Shown here: in pieces, positions 42,910-52,238 of the stretch
Numbering within the stretch: the first letter of the stretch is position 1
Layout of the letters: each line of letters begins with the position of its first letter
Assembly: GCA_002919265.1 (NCBI GenBank)
Contig: PKEY01000067.1
Span: 27,699-91,698, forward strand
DNA from: Hyphomicrobiaceae bacterium
Lineage (GTDB): Bacteria; Pseudomonadota; Alphaproteobacteria; Rhizobiales; Hyphomicrobiaceae
Direction: 5' to 3'
Length of the DNA stretch: 64,000 nucleotides
Made by a program: the position numbers and the translations under genes
Notes under the pieces: generated by a model
Seen by the model: only the letters and a program-made list of their open reading frames with translations
Database searches by the model: none
What the model was told of the DNA's origin: nothing

Positions 42910-44292
42910 CTAAGCGGCTGGGGACTCCAGCAGCTCGTCCAACACGACAGTGAAAGTCGACCCCTCTCCAGGGCTCGAGGAGATTTTCAACTCGCCGCGG
43001 TGGCGCGTGACGATATGCTTGACGATGGCGAGTCCCAATCCCGTGCCACCCTTCTCGCGGCTCGCCGCAGCACTCACGCGGTAGAACCGTTCAGTCAGGC
43101 GAGGGAGATGTTCCGGCGGAATGCCGATACCGTCGTCCTCAACGGCAATGGAAATTCGCTGTAGGCGCCCATCGACCGGCGGCTCCCGCGTCATCCGCAC
43201 AATAACGTGACCGCTCTTCTTCCCGTACCGGATCCCGTTGTGGATCAGGTTCTGGAAAAGCTGCATGAGCTCATCTCGCTCGCCCCGCACGCGCGCAGGC
43301 GTCGGCAAGGGCTCTACAGAGATGCTGATGCCCGCAGCTTCGGCCACTGGTTCAAGAGACTGCGCCACGAAGTTCACGACTTCGTTCAACTCGACCACAC
43401 CGCGCGGCGGAACGTGAACGCGCATTTCGATCCGGCTTAAGGAAAGCAGGTCGTCAATGAGGCGGGTCATGCGCTCCGCCTGCGCCGCCATGATGCTGAG
43501 GAAACGGTCTCGCGCTTGCGGATCATCGCGGGCTGGCCCCTGCAGCGTCTCGACGAAACCGCGCAACGACGCAAGCGGCGTGCGCAATTCATGGCTGGCG
43601 TGCGCGATGAAGTCAGCACGCATCTGCGCCAGCTTTTCCTGATCGGTGATGTCCCGGAATACGATGAGCAGTGTCGGTTTTCCTGGGCCGCCTGGCGCGA
43701 TGGGAAGCGCCGTCAAAATGGCTGAAACCCGGCGCTGTACCGGCACCCAATCTTGCAGCTCGACGACGGTCACATCCTCAGGCGTGTGCTTCTTCTCAAT
43801 CGCGGCAAGCAGGTCCGGGCTCCGAATGACGCTGGAGATGGGCTGGCCCGAGCGCGTACGCGGGAAAAGATCAACCACAGCTGCATTGTGGTGGACGATG
43901 ACGCCGTCCGCATCCAGTACCACAGCCGGATCCGGCATGGCGTTGACAACCGCACGCCAACTGGAATCGTCGTGGACCGTCTCTTGGGCGGGTGCAGGCG
44001 GCGCGGTCTGCGGAGCTACGTCAGCTGACAGCCGCGCTTGTTTTCTTCCACCCAGCAAAATGCTCGCGAACGCAACGGCAATGAGCTGAACAACTGCCGC
44101 CCATGCGGCCAGTCCGCCCAGCGCCCAAAGCAAAAAGACAAGAACTGCAGCTCCGGCCGCCACCGCCTTCCACATGGGCGACCACTTGGAAATCCGTTCG
44201 ACTGCGGATGATAAATGTTCGTTTTGAAGCTGCAGTTTAGGCCCTGTAATTTTCACTGAAACACTGGCGGAAACACGCAGAGCTGATCGCAC
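42910..44292 (-). CDS. phoR: Phosphate regulon sensor histidine kinase PhoR
   Basis: A 460-residue kinase: membrane segment(s) at about residues 40-82, a PAS domain at about 108-225 (AVVNAMPDPAVVLDADGVIVHHN), the HisKA phospho-acceptor ASHELRTPLASLRGF, and an ATPase domain with NLIHNGIRYG (N box), VEDDGIGIPPEHL (G1) and KGGTGLGLAIVKH (G2). There is no periplasmic domain, as usual for PhoR, which reads phosphate status from Pst and PhoU. It leads the phoR-pstSCAB-phoU-phoB series. The first 30 residues are unusually basic; an internal start is possible. Confidence 0.95.
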   Translation of the reverse strand: MRSALRVSASVSVKITGPKLQLQNEHLSSAVERISKWSPMWKAVAAGAAVLVFLLWALGGLAAWAAVVQLIAVAFASILLGGRKQARLSADVAPQTAPPAPAQETVHDDSSWRAVVNAMPDPAVVLDADGVIVHHNAAVVDLFPRTRSGQPISSVIRSPDLLAAIEKKHTPEDVTVVELQDWVPVQRRVSAILTALPIAPGGPGKPTLLIVFRDITDQEKLAQMRADFIAHASHELRTPLASLRGFVETLQGPARDDPQARDRFLSIMAAQAERMTRLIDDLLSLSRIEMRVHVPPRGVVELNEVVNFVAQSLEPVAEAAGISISVEPLPTPARVRGERDELMQLFQNLIHNGIRYGKKSGHVIVRMTREPPVDGRLQRISIAVEDDGIGIPPEHLPRLTERFYRVSAAASREKGGTGLGLAIVKHIVTRHRGELKISSSPGEGSTFTVVLDELLESPAA

Positions 44293-44329
44293 CTCGCCAG
44301 CTCAGCGAGACCGAGCCGCCGCCACCGGC

Positions 44330-45193
44330 TCAGCGCACTAGCAGAATGGGACATTCCAGCGCCACCGCCAAGGCTCGGAGGTTGCCGTCGGCTGGCACGA
44401 CAAGGCCGCCAAACTGGGCGATAACAAATCCACCCTTCAGCCGCCGCAACTCCTCGGCCACGACCTCCGTCGCGCCGCGCGCCACTTCCGCGCGAACGAT
44501 TTGCGCATCGATGCGCTCTCCCAGGAGCAGGCGCGCTTGCGCTTCCATCCAATGCAGCCGCTCTTCGTCATCGGCGATCAGGAGGACAACCAGCGATCCT
44601 CCCGTCACCGAGGCAAGGCGCTCGGCGGCCCGCACCATGCTCGGCAGTCGATCGATATCTTCCGCGGCGACAATGACGGGACCGGAGGTGCGGCGCGCAT
44701 GCGGGCCAACAACCACCACGCCAGTCGCGTCGACCACGGCCTCAAACAACTGGCGCAACGTTTCGCAGCTGGCGATGCCGAACGGCTCGCCAAGCGCGAC
44801 GACGTTCCATGGTCCACACTCGGCGCACGTCGTTGCCAGAGCGTCGATGGGATCATCTCGAACGATGCGATGCCGAATGGGCACCTCGGCCGCTCGCGCA
44901 AGCGCGGCGATCCTCCGTTGAATGGCGGCAAATGTAAGCCGGAATTCCCGCTCCAAATCTTCCGCGGAAATTGTGCGCTTCCGCCGTCCGGTCAGCGAGA
45001 TCTCGCGCGCAAACGGAAAACTCGCCAATTCGAAGATATGTCGATCCTCGACGAAAAGCGTTTCAACGCCGGACTGAAACGCCTGCGCAACCCGCAACGC
45101 GGCTTCGATCGCCACCGAGTGGGGATTTGCGGTGCGCAGCTGCAGGACGACACGTCCACGCGCCTCTGCAGCCTCCGCAACATGCGCAATCAT
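44330..45193 (-). CDS. Universal-stress-protein-like protein (two tandem domains)
   Basis: About 287 residues without signal peptide or membrane helix. Two alpha/beta halves of UspA-like appearance can be seen, the first from GRVVLQLRTANPHSVAIEAALRVAQAF to DATGVVVVGPH and the second from GPVIVAAEDIDRLPSMVRAAERLA to CPILLVR. The usual ATP-binding G-2x-G-9x-G(S/T) motif is not evident, so it may be a non-ATP-binding Usp relative. The ATG at 45193 overlaps the stop of the Lon-like protease gene (TGATG; a GTG at 45196 is also in frame), so the two proteins are made together. Function unknown; a stress role with the protease is plausible. Confidence 0.75.
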   Translation of the reverse strand: MIAHVAEAAEARGRVVLQLRTANPHSVAIEAALRVAQAFQSGVETLFVEDRHIFELASFPFAREISLTGRRKRTISAEDLEREFRLTFAAIQRRIAALARAAEVPIRHRIVRDDPIDALATTCAECGPWNVVALGEPFGIASCETLRQLFEAVVDATGVVVVGPHARRTSGPVIVAAEDIDRLPSMVRAAERLASVTGGSLVVLLIADDEERLHWMEAQARLLLGERIDAQIVRAEVARGATEVVAEELRRLKGGFVIAQFGGLVVPADGNLRALAVALECPILLVR

Positions 45194-47703
45194 CACGCAG
45201 ACTTCCCGTTACCCTGAGAGTCGCTCTTTGACTTGCCAAACGCCCTCGCGCGCTCGGCAAACAGCCGCAGCTTATCCTCGACCAGTCTGTTGATGGTGCC
45301 CGGCGGGAATTCTCCGTCCGGCCCACGCTCGCCAGCCTTGATGCCGGTCAAGATCTCCATGCCCTCGTCGACGTGGCTCACGGCGTAAATGTGGAACTTA
45401 CCCTCGCGCACGGCCTCGATCACGTCCTCGCGGAGCATGAGATGTTGGACGTTGGATTTGGGAATAAGGACGCCCTGTTCGCCGGTGAGGCCGCGCGCTT
45501 TGCAGATATCGAAGAAGCCTTCAATCTTTTCGTTCACCCCGCCGATCGCCTGCACTTCTCCCCTCTGGTTCACCGAGCCAGTGACGGCCAAACCCTGTTT
45601 GACGGGCACTTCGGAGAGCGCGGAGAGCAACGCGTAGAGTTCCGTCGAGGAGGCGCTGTCGCCGTCGACACCTCCATAGGACTGCTCAAAGACGAGCGTC
45701 GCCGCCAGGGCCAATGGTACATCCTCCGCATACCGACCGGCAAGGTAGCCCCAAAGGATCATGACACCTTTGGAGTGCAGCGGGCCGCCGAGCTTTACCT
45801 CCCGCTCGATGTCGATGACGCGGCCCTGGCCCATGCGAACACGGGCGGTGATGCGGCTGGGCCGACCAAAGGAAAATGTGCCAAGCTGAATGACGGAAAG
45901 GCCGTTGATCTGACCGACCTTCGCCCCTTCGGTGTCGATGAAGACGATGTCACGCCCAATGATCTCCTGTGCGCGATCCCGCAGGCGGTCGGCACGCTGG
46001 ATGCTTTCATGTATGGCTCGTTCGACGTCCGCTCTCGTGGTCACCGCGCGGCCGGCTTCGCTGGACCAATAGTCGGCCTCGCGAACGAGGTCGGAAATGC
46101 GGCCAAGCTCGATCGACAGCTTCTCCCGATCATCTGCCAGCCGCGCACCTTCCTCGATGACACGCGCAACGCCGGAGGCATCGACGGGCTTGAGATTGTG
46201 CTCCTTGACGATGGAGGCGATGACGCGCGCATAGGCGCGATTGTTTTCTTCAGACCAGGCGATTGTGTCATCGAAATCCGCCTGGACTTTGAATAGCCCG
46301 CGGAAATCCGGATCGTAGGCCGCGAGCAGATAGTAGAGCTCGCGGTCGCCGAACAGAACGACCTTGACATCGAGCGGAATGGGTTCCGGATCGAGCGTCT
46401 GGGTGATCAGCCCAAGGCCCATGCTTTCCAGCGGCTGCTCGATACGGATTTCCCGAGCCTTGATGATGCGCTTCAGGGCCTCCCAGGCGAATGGCGACAT
46501 CAGCAGCTTGCGCGCGTCGATGAGCAGGAAGCCGCCGTTTGCCTTGTGCAGTGCGCCGGGTTTGATGAGCAAAAAGTCCGTAACCAGCGCGCCCATCTGC
46601 GCGATGTGCTCAACCCGCCCAACAAGGTTGGCGTAAGTGGGATTGATCTCCTCAAGAACGGGCGCTCCTGCGTGACCGTTCTCGACGATCACATTCACCA
46701 TGTACCGGCGGAAGCGGGGATCGCGCGTGGTGTCAACGGTCTGTTTGACGAGCTCGTTCTCCTCCGGCTGCGCGATGAATAGCCCGACATTCCGGATGAG
46801 GTCCTTGCCCGCGGCGTCCAGATATTCGAGCACTTCGGGCACGTCGGCGAAGCTCGCCCGGACATCCTCCAGCGCCTCGCGCACCGCGCCTTCGGCCATT
46901 TCCTGGTTCAGCTCACTGAGGCGGTTGCGGCGCAACTTGTCCGACTTGGGCACCTGCTCGAGGATGGCCTCCAGCTCCTTCTGCAGGGCCTCGATTTTCG
47001 CCTGGACATTCTTCCGCATGTCCTCAGGCAATGCGTTGAACACCTCCGGCTTCACCACACGGCCCTCATGAACGGGGGCCATGGCGAAACCCATGGGTGT
47101 TCTGAGGATCGCGATGTTCTGCGCTTGAGCCTTGCGGTTCAGTTCTTCGAACGCTTCCTCCTGCCCGGAGCGGAACTCCTCCTCAATCGCCCGGCGGCGG
47201 GCCTGGTACTCTTCGCTTTCGAAGATTGCGGGAAGCGTCGTGCGTAGCTCATCGATGGCGGCAACCATCTGCTCGGCCAGCTTGCGGCCACGGCCAGCCG
47301 GCAGCCGGATCGCGCGCGGACGATTGTGCTGCTCGAAGTTGTTGACATAGACCCAATCCGGAGGCGGCGGCATCTCCGCCGCCTTCTTGGTGAGGTACAT
47401 GCGAACCGCGGTGCTCTTGCCGGAGGCGGGCGGCCCCAGCACGAACATGTTGAAATCGTGGCTCCGCATGTTCGCGCCGAACTGAATGGCGCGCAGAGCC
47501 CGGTCCTGGCCGATCAACCCGGTGATTGGCTCAAGGTCGTCCGTCGTCTCGAACCCGAGCGTTGCGGGATCGACGGTGCGGCGCAATTCGCTCGTGGGCA
47601 GGGGCTCATGCGGGTCGGCGAGCGGTGGTACGGTCTTTGCAGCCGCGTCCTTTGGCTCCTCAGGAACGGATTTGTTGCCTTGTGGCGCCCGCTTAAAGAA
47701 CAT
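45193..47703 (-). CDS. Lon-related ATP-dependent protease (AAA_32 / Lon_C)
   Basis: An 836-residue cytoplasmic protein: N-terminal AAA region with Walker A VLGPPASGKSTAVRM (about residue 85), a long charged coiled-coil insert at about 180-260, the family hallmark NGGFLLIDARKLLMSPFAWEALKR, and a C-terminal Lon protease domain with the catalytic Ser in GGVDGDSASSTELYALLSAL and the Lys in GGVNEKIEGFFD. This is the LonB-like/YcbZ-type branch, distinct from classical Lon; its substrates are mostly unknown. The C-terminus is a Lys/Ser-rich tail. It is divergent from mmcB and overlaps a Usp-like gene, so the pair may act in protein quality control under stress. Confidence 0.93.
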   Translation of the reverse strand: MFFKRAPQGNKSVPEEPKDAAAKTVPPLADPHEPLPTSELRRTVDPATLGFETTDDLEPITGLIGQDRALRAIQFGANMRSHDFNMFVLGPPASGKSTAVRMYLTKKAAEMPPPPDWVYVNNFEQHNRPRAIRLPAGRGRKLAEQMVAAIDELRTTLPAIFESEEYQARRRAIEEEFRSGQEEAFEELNRKAQAQNIAILRTPMGFAMAPVHEGRVVKPEVFNALPEDMRKNVQAKIEALQKELEAILEQVPKSDKLRRNRLSELNQEMAEGAVREALEDVRASFADVPEVLEYLDAAGKDLIRNVGLFIAQPEENELVKQTVDTTRDPRFRRYMVNVIVENGHAGAPVLEEINPTYANLVGRVEHIAQMGALVTDFLLIKPGALHKANGGFLLIDARKLLMSPFAWEALKRIIKAREIRIEQPLESMGLGLITQTLDPEPIPLDVKVVLFGDRELYYLLAAYDPDFRGLFKVQADFDDTIAWSEENNRAYARVIASIVKEHNLKPVDASGVARVIEEGARLADDREKLSIELGRISDLVREADYWSSEAGRAVTTRADVERAIHESIQRADRLRDRAQEIIGRDIVFIDTEGAKVGQINGLSVIQLGTFSFGRPSRITARVRMGQGRVIDIEREVKLGGPLHSKGVMILWGYLAGRYAEDVPLALAATLVFEQSYGGVDGDSASSTELYALLSALSEVPVKQGLAVTGSVNQRGEVQAIGGVNEKIEGFFDICKARGLTGEQGVLIPKSNVQHLMLREDVIEAVREGKFHIYAVSHVDEGMEILTGIKAGERGPDGEFPPGTINRLVEDKLRLFAERARAFGKSKSDSQGNGKSA

Positions 47704-47818
47704 TCTGACGCGCTCCCCGTGTTGTTCGATTTGGCCCGCACGGTATGTCAGGGTAAACCCGACGGAAAGAAGCTTAAGCGAGAGTCAGAATCGCGCGGCT
47801 CTCGCAAGAGTGGCGGAA

Positions 47819-48340
47819 ATGTCACCAGCCGATGGCCAACGCATGACAATCCCATTAGGATTCGGCAAGGATCCGCTTGTCGATGGACGACAATCCACAG
47901 CTGCCTCGCAGATCGCGCGCGGCGTAGGTCGCGTCCTGGCCAGCCTCGGCCTTGCCAGTATATCCGAACTCCCGCTGCCCAACGGCCGCCGGGCAGATGT
48001 GGTCGCTATGTCCGGGAAAGGAGAGTTCTGGATCGTCGAGATCAAATCCTGCGTGGAGGACTTTCGGGCGGACCAAAAGTGGCCGGAGTACTGGGATTTC
48101 TGCGACAGGTTCTTCTTTGCTGTCGATCCCGCCTTTCCTCAGGAGCTGTTGCCCTCAGATGTCGGGCTGATTGTTGCGGATCGGTACGGGGGAGAAGTTG
48201 TGCGGCACTCGGTGGACCTGCGCATGCCCGCGCCCCGGCGCCGAGCCATGACCTTGCGATTTGGGCGTGCTGCCGCCGCTCGCCTTCAGGCCCTTGCGGA
48301 CCCGGCGCTCAACCTCGGAACTCTCTTACGCGGGGATTGA
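47819..48340 (+). CDS. mmcB: MmcB family DNA repair protein
   Basis: A protein of about 173 residues with a PD-(D/E)xK nuclease-like core: RRADVVAMSGKGEFWIVEIKSCVEDFRADQKWPEYWDFCDRFFFAV has the Asp, then E-I-K, of this fold. MmcB of Caulobacter is an SOS-linked protein involved in mitomycin C resistance and crosslink repair, found across alphaproteobacteria. The ATG at 47819 is chosen; 47843 is an alternative, and the open frame reaches further left over the protease gene without support. It converges on regA with a 54-base gap in which I see no clear hairpin. Confidence 0.85.
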   Translation: MSPADGQRMTIPLGFGKDPLVDGRQSTAASQIARGVGRVLASLGLASISELPLPNGRRADVVAMSGKGEFWIVEIKSCVEDFRADQKWPEYWDFCDRFFFAVDPAFPQELLPSDVGLIVADRYGGEVVRHSVDLRMPAPRRRAMTLRFGRAAAARLQALADPALNLGTLLRGD

Positions 48341-48394
48341 CCCCCGCTGCCCCGACTGGCAGCCGCAAGCAGCGGCGTTGGCATGGGATGCCGA

Positions 48395-48958
48395 CTACTT
48401 CGGCGCACGCTTCGCCAAGATACGCTGCAGCGTACGGCGATGCATATTGAGCCGGCGCGCCGTCTCCGAAACGTTCCGGTTGCACAGCTCGTAAACGCGC
48501 TGGATGTGCTCCCAACGGACACGGTCGGCCGACATCGGGTTCTCCGGCGGAGCCGCTTTTGCATTGGGCGGCGCCAGGAGTGCATCGGTCACGTCGTCGG
48601 CATCGGCTGGCTTGGCGAGATAGTCCACCGCGCCCAGCTTAACCGCCGACACGGCCGTCGCGATGTTGCCGTATCCGGTGAGCACGATCGAGCGCGCGTT
48701 TGGACGAATGCGCGTCAGCTCAGCGATCAGGTCCAATCCGTTGCCATCCTCGAGGCGCATGTCCACGACCGCGAAAGCGGGCGCCTTCTGGCGGATCGCC
48801 TCCATGCCCTCGGCGATGGACTGGGCCAACCGCACCTGAAAGCCGCGCTGCTCCATCGCGCGACCAAGACGCTGCAGAAACGCCTTATCGTCATCAACGA
48901 TAAGAAGCGAAGGATCCTCGGGGAGCTCTTCTTTGCTGAATGCGAATTCTTCGGCCAC
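48395..48958 (-). CDS. regA: Redox response regulator RegA/ActR/PrrA
   Basis: A 187-residue regulator: receiver domain with acidic pocket LIVDDDKAF, phospho-Asp in FAVVDMRLEDGNG and Lys in VDYLAKPAD, then a Pro-rich linker and a Fis-type helix-turn-helix (CNRNVSETARRLNMHRRTLQRILAKR) that is nearly invariant in RegA orthologues. It controls respiration, carbon and nitrogen fixation and energy genes when phosphorylated by RegB. It follows regB on the same strand after 95 bases. The length is normal. In many relatives senC lies between or beside these two genes; here the SCO1 homologue is 3.3 kb away on the other strand. Confidence 0.95.
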   Translation of the reverse strand: MAEEFAFSKEELPEDPSLLIVDDDKAFLQRLGRAMEQRGFQVRLAQSIAEGMEAIRQKAPAFAVVDMRLEDGNGLDLIAELTRIRPNARSIVLTGYGNIATAVSAVKLGAVDYLAKPADADDVTDALLAPPNAKAAPPENPMSADRVRWEHIQRVYELCNRNVSETARRLNMHRRTLQRILAKRAPK

Positions 48959-49053
48959 GGTACAATCTCCTGACCTTCATATAATTGCAAAAATGCCGCA
49001 GCCAAGCCCCGTGTTCCGTTTTCCGGGGTTAATTGTTTTGGTTGTATCAGCTT

Positions 49054-50424
49054 TCAAGCCGCTCGAGAACTTTGCCCACTCGGCATCATCGACTCGAAAA
49101 CTTCGCGGGCCCAGCTGATCCGGACTATCGCTCCATGCTCCGGCGCCTGTCTGTTGTCCAGAGTCACGTTAGCGCCGGAGCGCTCAAGCAAGGTCTTAGC
49201 TATAAAGAAGCCAAGCCCAAGTCCAGCGGCCCGTTTGCCTGGACCACCGGTTCCCGCCGGACGGGTCGTCACGTAAGGCTCACCAAGCGTGTCCAATAGC
49301 TCGGGACGGAAGCCCGGCCCGTCGTCCTTGATCTCAACGTCTAATGTGTTTTCGTCCCAGATGGCCGTGATCTCGACCTTGCTGGTCGCAAAGTCCACGG
49401 CGTTCTCGATCAGGTTACCCACACCATAGATAAGTCCCGGCCGGCGCTCGCCAACCGGTTCCTTGGTTGCCCAGCCAACCACGCCTTCGCGGGGCCGACA
49501 GGTGATTTCGATGGTCTTTTCGGCACTCCGGTAAGGCTCCGCAGCTTCGTCGAGAAGCTGAGTGACGGAAAGCGTCGCGTGGAGCGGGTCCTGCTCGCTC
49601 GGCTGCCGCGTCAGCTTTTGCAGAATCTCACGGCAACGCTCCGCCTGGCTGCGGAGTAACGCGAGATCCTCGGCAAGCGGCGAGTTGGGTTCAATGTCGC
49701 GCTGAAGCTCGCTTGTCACCAGCACGATAGTGGCGAGCGGTGTACCAAGCTCATGAGCGGCTGCAGCCGCGAGGCCGTCGAGCGCGTGAAGCTTCTGCTC
49801 CCTGGCAAGCACCAGCTCTGTTGCCGTCAATGCCGCCGACATCTGGCGCGCCTCTTTCGAGAGTCGCCACACGTAAATGGCCAGGAAGAGCATGGTCGCG
49901 GTCACCGCGGCCAGCTGGCCAACCGTGTAAACCATCGGCAGCTTCAACAGCTCGCCAGCACGCCATGGAAGGGGCCAGTGTTCGAACATCAGGAACACTG
50001 TCGACGCGAGGGCCATCCCGCCCAGAAACACGGTATGAATTGGCGGTAGCGTGGCCGCGGAGACTGTCACTGGCCCGACAATGAGAACGACGAAGGGGTT
50101 CTCAATGCCGCCAGTCAGATAAAGCAGGCCCACAAGCTGGAGGATGTCATAGGCCAGAAGACCAGTGGCGAACGTAGCACCCAGCCGGTGCCGCGCAGGG
50201 TAGCGGACATTGAGGAAAACGTTGATCCACGCGGACGCTGCGATGAGCAGCAGGCAAAGCCCGAACGGAAACTCGAACTCAAGCCAGAATCGGACGACGC
50301 AGACGGCCAGCAGCTGCCCGACGACCGCAAACCACCTCAACCGAACAATGGTCTGCAGCCTCAGACGGCTCTCGATTTGCTCGACCCCGATTTTTTCTTC
50401 GAGCCCCAGCCACGCAGTCACCAC
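49054..50424 (-). CDS. regB: Redox sensor histidine kinase RegB/ActS/PrrB
   Basis: A 456-residue membrane kinase with six predicted helices in the first 190 residues. The ubiquinone-sensing heptapeptide GGIENPF (105-111) is intact, the phospho-acceptor is H224 in AAAAHELGTPLATI, and the redox-active cysteine of the RegB family is present at C264 (QAERCREIL), matching C265 of Rhodobacter. The ATPase domain (NLIENAVDFA, DDGPGFRPELL, GLGLGFFIAKTLL) completes it. It begins with GTG at 50424. It senses quinone redox state and phosphorylates RegA. The promoter region is shared with the divergent ABC exporter genes (131-base gap). Confidence 0.95.
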   Translation of the reverse strand: MVTAWLGLEEKIGVEQIESRLRLQTIVRLRWFAVVGQLLAVCVVRFWLEFEFPFGLCLLLIAASAWINVFLNVRYPARHRLGATFATGLLAYDILQLVGLLYLTGGIENPFVVLIVGPVTVSAATLPPIHTVFLGGMALASTVFLMFEHWPLPWRAGELLKLPMVYTVGQLAAVTATMLFLAIYVWRLSKEARQMSAALTATELVLAREQKLHALDGLAAAAAHELGTPLATIVLVTSELQRDIEPNSPLAEDLALLRSQAERCREILQKLTRQPSEQDPLHATLSVTQLLDEAAEPYRSAEKTIEITCRPREGVVGWATKEPVGERRPGLIYGVGNLIENAVDFATSKVEITAIWDENTLDVEIKDDGPGFRPELLDTLGEPYVTTRPAGTGGPGKRAAGLGLGFFIAKTLLERSGANVTLDNRQAPEHGAIVRISWAREVFESMMPSGQSSRAA

Positions 50425-50555
50425 GGCAGCAACCTCACTGCTATAAGTCCGTCATACTCGACCCGCCGGGTTGCGCCGCGCCGGCGTTTTGCCCAAATAG
50501 GTCGACACGAGACACTTGAACATCAAGGCGTTCGATCGGCGCCGGATATACCATC

Positions 50556-51353
50556 ATGCTGCAAACTGGAGCCAGAATCACTGGCGCCGGCCAAGTGCCT
50601 CCCGTGGAAGTCCGCAACCTGCGCAAGGTGTACGGCGACGTCGTTGCAGTCGACGGCATCAGCTTCAGCCTTCACCCCGGCTCGGTAACGGCGCTTCTCG
50701 GCGGCAATGGCGCCGGTAAGACAACGACTATCTCCATGCTGATGGGGCTTGTTGCCCCAACGTCGGGAGAGGTGCGCGTGTTCGGGATCGACATGGTTCA
50801 TAACCGGCATGCGGCTTTGCACCGGCTGAATTTCGAAAGCCCCTACGTTGATATCCCCATGCGCCTCACGGTGCGACAGAACCTCGAGATCTTCGGGCAG
50901 CTCTATGGGGTCGTCGACGTGCCCGGGCGCATTCGCGAGATGGCCGAGGAATTGCGGATCAGCGAGCTGCTCGACCGGCACTACGGCAAGCTGTCAGCCG
51001 GGCAGAAAACGCGGGTGAGCCTAGCGAAATCGCTGCTGAACGAGCCTGACCTGCTCTTGCTGGACGAGCCAACCGCCTCGCTCGATCCGGATACCGCGGA
51101 CTGGGTGCGGTCAGTCATCGAGGATTACTGCAGGACCCACTTGGCGACGATCGTGCTGGCCTCGCACAACATGGCTGAGGTGGAGCGTCTTGCCGATCGG
51201 GTGATCATGCTGGAACGCGGTCGTATCGTGGCTGACGAGACCCCAGAAGCCCTGATCCGCCATTTCGGCCGGAAAAACCTGGAGGAGGTGTTCCTCGACA
51301 TCGCCCGTCGCCGAATCCCCGAAACTGTCAGACCGCTCAAGATCGTCGACTAG
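50556..51353 (+). CDS. ABC exporter ATP-binding protein (ABC-2 type)
   Basis: A 265-residue ATPase: Walker A LLGGNGAGKTTTISMLMG, signature KLSAGQKTRVSLAKSL (Ala in place of the second Gly), Walker B LLLLDEPTASLDP and switch His in LASHNMAEVERLA. The Gly-to-Ala change within LSxGQ is common in this exporter group. Together with the permease encoded 11 bases downstream it forms a type-2 exporter; the substrate is unknown. It resembles export systems found next to SCO/cytochrome assembly genes, so a role in copper or respiratory-enzyme maturation is possible, but that is inference from the neighbouring regBA and SCO1 genes. Confidence 0.9.
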   Translation: MLQTGARITGAGQVPPVEVRNLRKVYGDVVAVDGISFSLHPGSVTALLGGNGAGKTTTISMLMGLVAPTSGEVRVFGIDMVHNRHAALHRLNFESPYVDIPMRLTVRQNLEIFGQLYGVVDVPGRIREMAEELRISELLDRHYGKLSAGQKTRVSLAKSLLNEPDLLLLDEPTASLDPDTADWVRSVIEDYCRTHLATIVLASHNMAEVERLADRVIMLERGRIVADETPEALIRHFGRKNLEEVFLDIARRRIPETVRPLKIVD

Positions 51354-51364
51354 GAGAATTCGCG

Positions 51365-52192
51365 TTGACGACCAAGCTTCACCCGCAAACCGGCTTCGCA
51401 GCTTCTGCGCGCCGGATCGGCGGCATGGTTCGCCGCCATTGGTACCTCATCCGCTCTTCCGTGCCGCGAACGGCCGAGCTCATTTTCTGGCCGTTGGTTT
51501 CGATGCTGATGTGGGGGTTCCTGCAAACCTACCTGGCGCAAACGACGAGTCTCGCGGCCAAAGCCGCCGGTCTTTTCGTCGGTGGCGTGCTGCTTTGGGA
51601 CATTCTTGTGCGCAGCCAGCTTGGCTTCTCGGTGGCCTTTCTTGAGGAGATCTGGTCCCGCAATCTCGGTCATCTGATGATGAGCCCGCTGCGGCCCGTC
51701 GAGCTTATCGGCTCGCTCATGATTGTGAGCCTGATCAAGTTGACCGTCGCGATGGTGCCGGTGGCGATCCTCGCGTACATCTTTTTTGGCTTCAATTTGC
51801 TCAGCCTCGGAATCGCTTTCGCGGCCTTTTTCGCCAATCTCGTCTTTTTCAGCTGGGCGCTCGGACTGATCTCGACAGGTGCGGTGCTCAGATGGGGGCT
51901 GGGCGCCGAGAGCATTGCGTGGCTGATCGTCTTCCTACTGCTACCGGTGTCGTGCGTTTACTATCCTGTCTCCACTCTGCCCGATTGGCTGCAGCCGGTG
52001 GCGCTCGCATTGCCATCGACTTATGTCTTCGAAGGATTGCGCGGTCTCGTCCTCGATCAGACGTTCCACGGCGACTTTATGCTCCGGGCACTTCTGCTGA
52101 ACGTGCTCTATGTATCAGGAGCACTGGCCCTGTTTCGCGCCTTGCTTGAAAGTGCCCGGAAGAATGGCGCGCTAGTGCAGCTGGGCGAATGA
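51365..52192 (+). CDS. ABC-2 type permease
   Basis: A 275-residue inner-membrane protein with six predicted helices; helix segments include SVPRTAELIFWPLVSMLMWGF and SIAWLIVFLLLPVSCVYYPVSTLP, and the C-terminal coupling region LPSTYVFEGLRGLVLD is the conserved ABC-2 motif. It begins with TTG at 51365, 8 bases after AGGAG; the next in-frame ATG (MVRRHWYL) would drop 20 residues. It partners the ATPase gene immediately upstream. The SCO1 gene follows 46 bases later and may be cotranscribed. Confidence 0.9.
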   Translation: MTTKLHPQTGFAASARRIGGMVRRHWYLIRSSVPRTAELIFWPLVSMLMWGFLQTYLAQTTSLAAKAAGLFVGGVLLWDILVRSQLGFSVAFLEEIWSRNLGHLMMSPLRPVELIGSLMIVSLIKLTVAMVPVAILAYIFFGFNLLSLGIAFAAFFANLVFFSWALGLISTGAVLRWGLGAESIAWLIVFLLLPVSCVYYPVSTLPDWLQPVALALPSTYVFEGLRGLVLDQTFHGDFMLRALLLNVLYVSGALALFRALLESARKNGALVQLGE

Positions 52193-52238
52193 CGTTACGT
52201 GAGACGCTCTCACACCAGCTGAAAGGGAGTTGAGTTTC

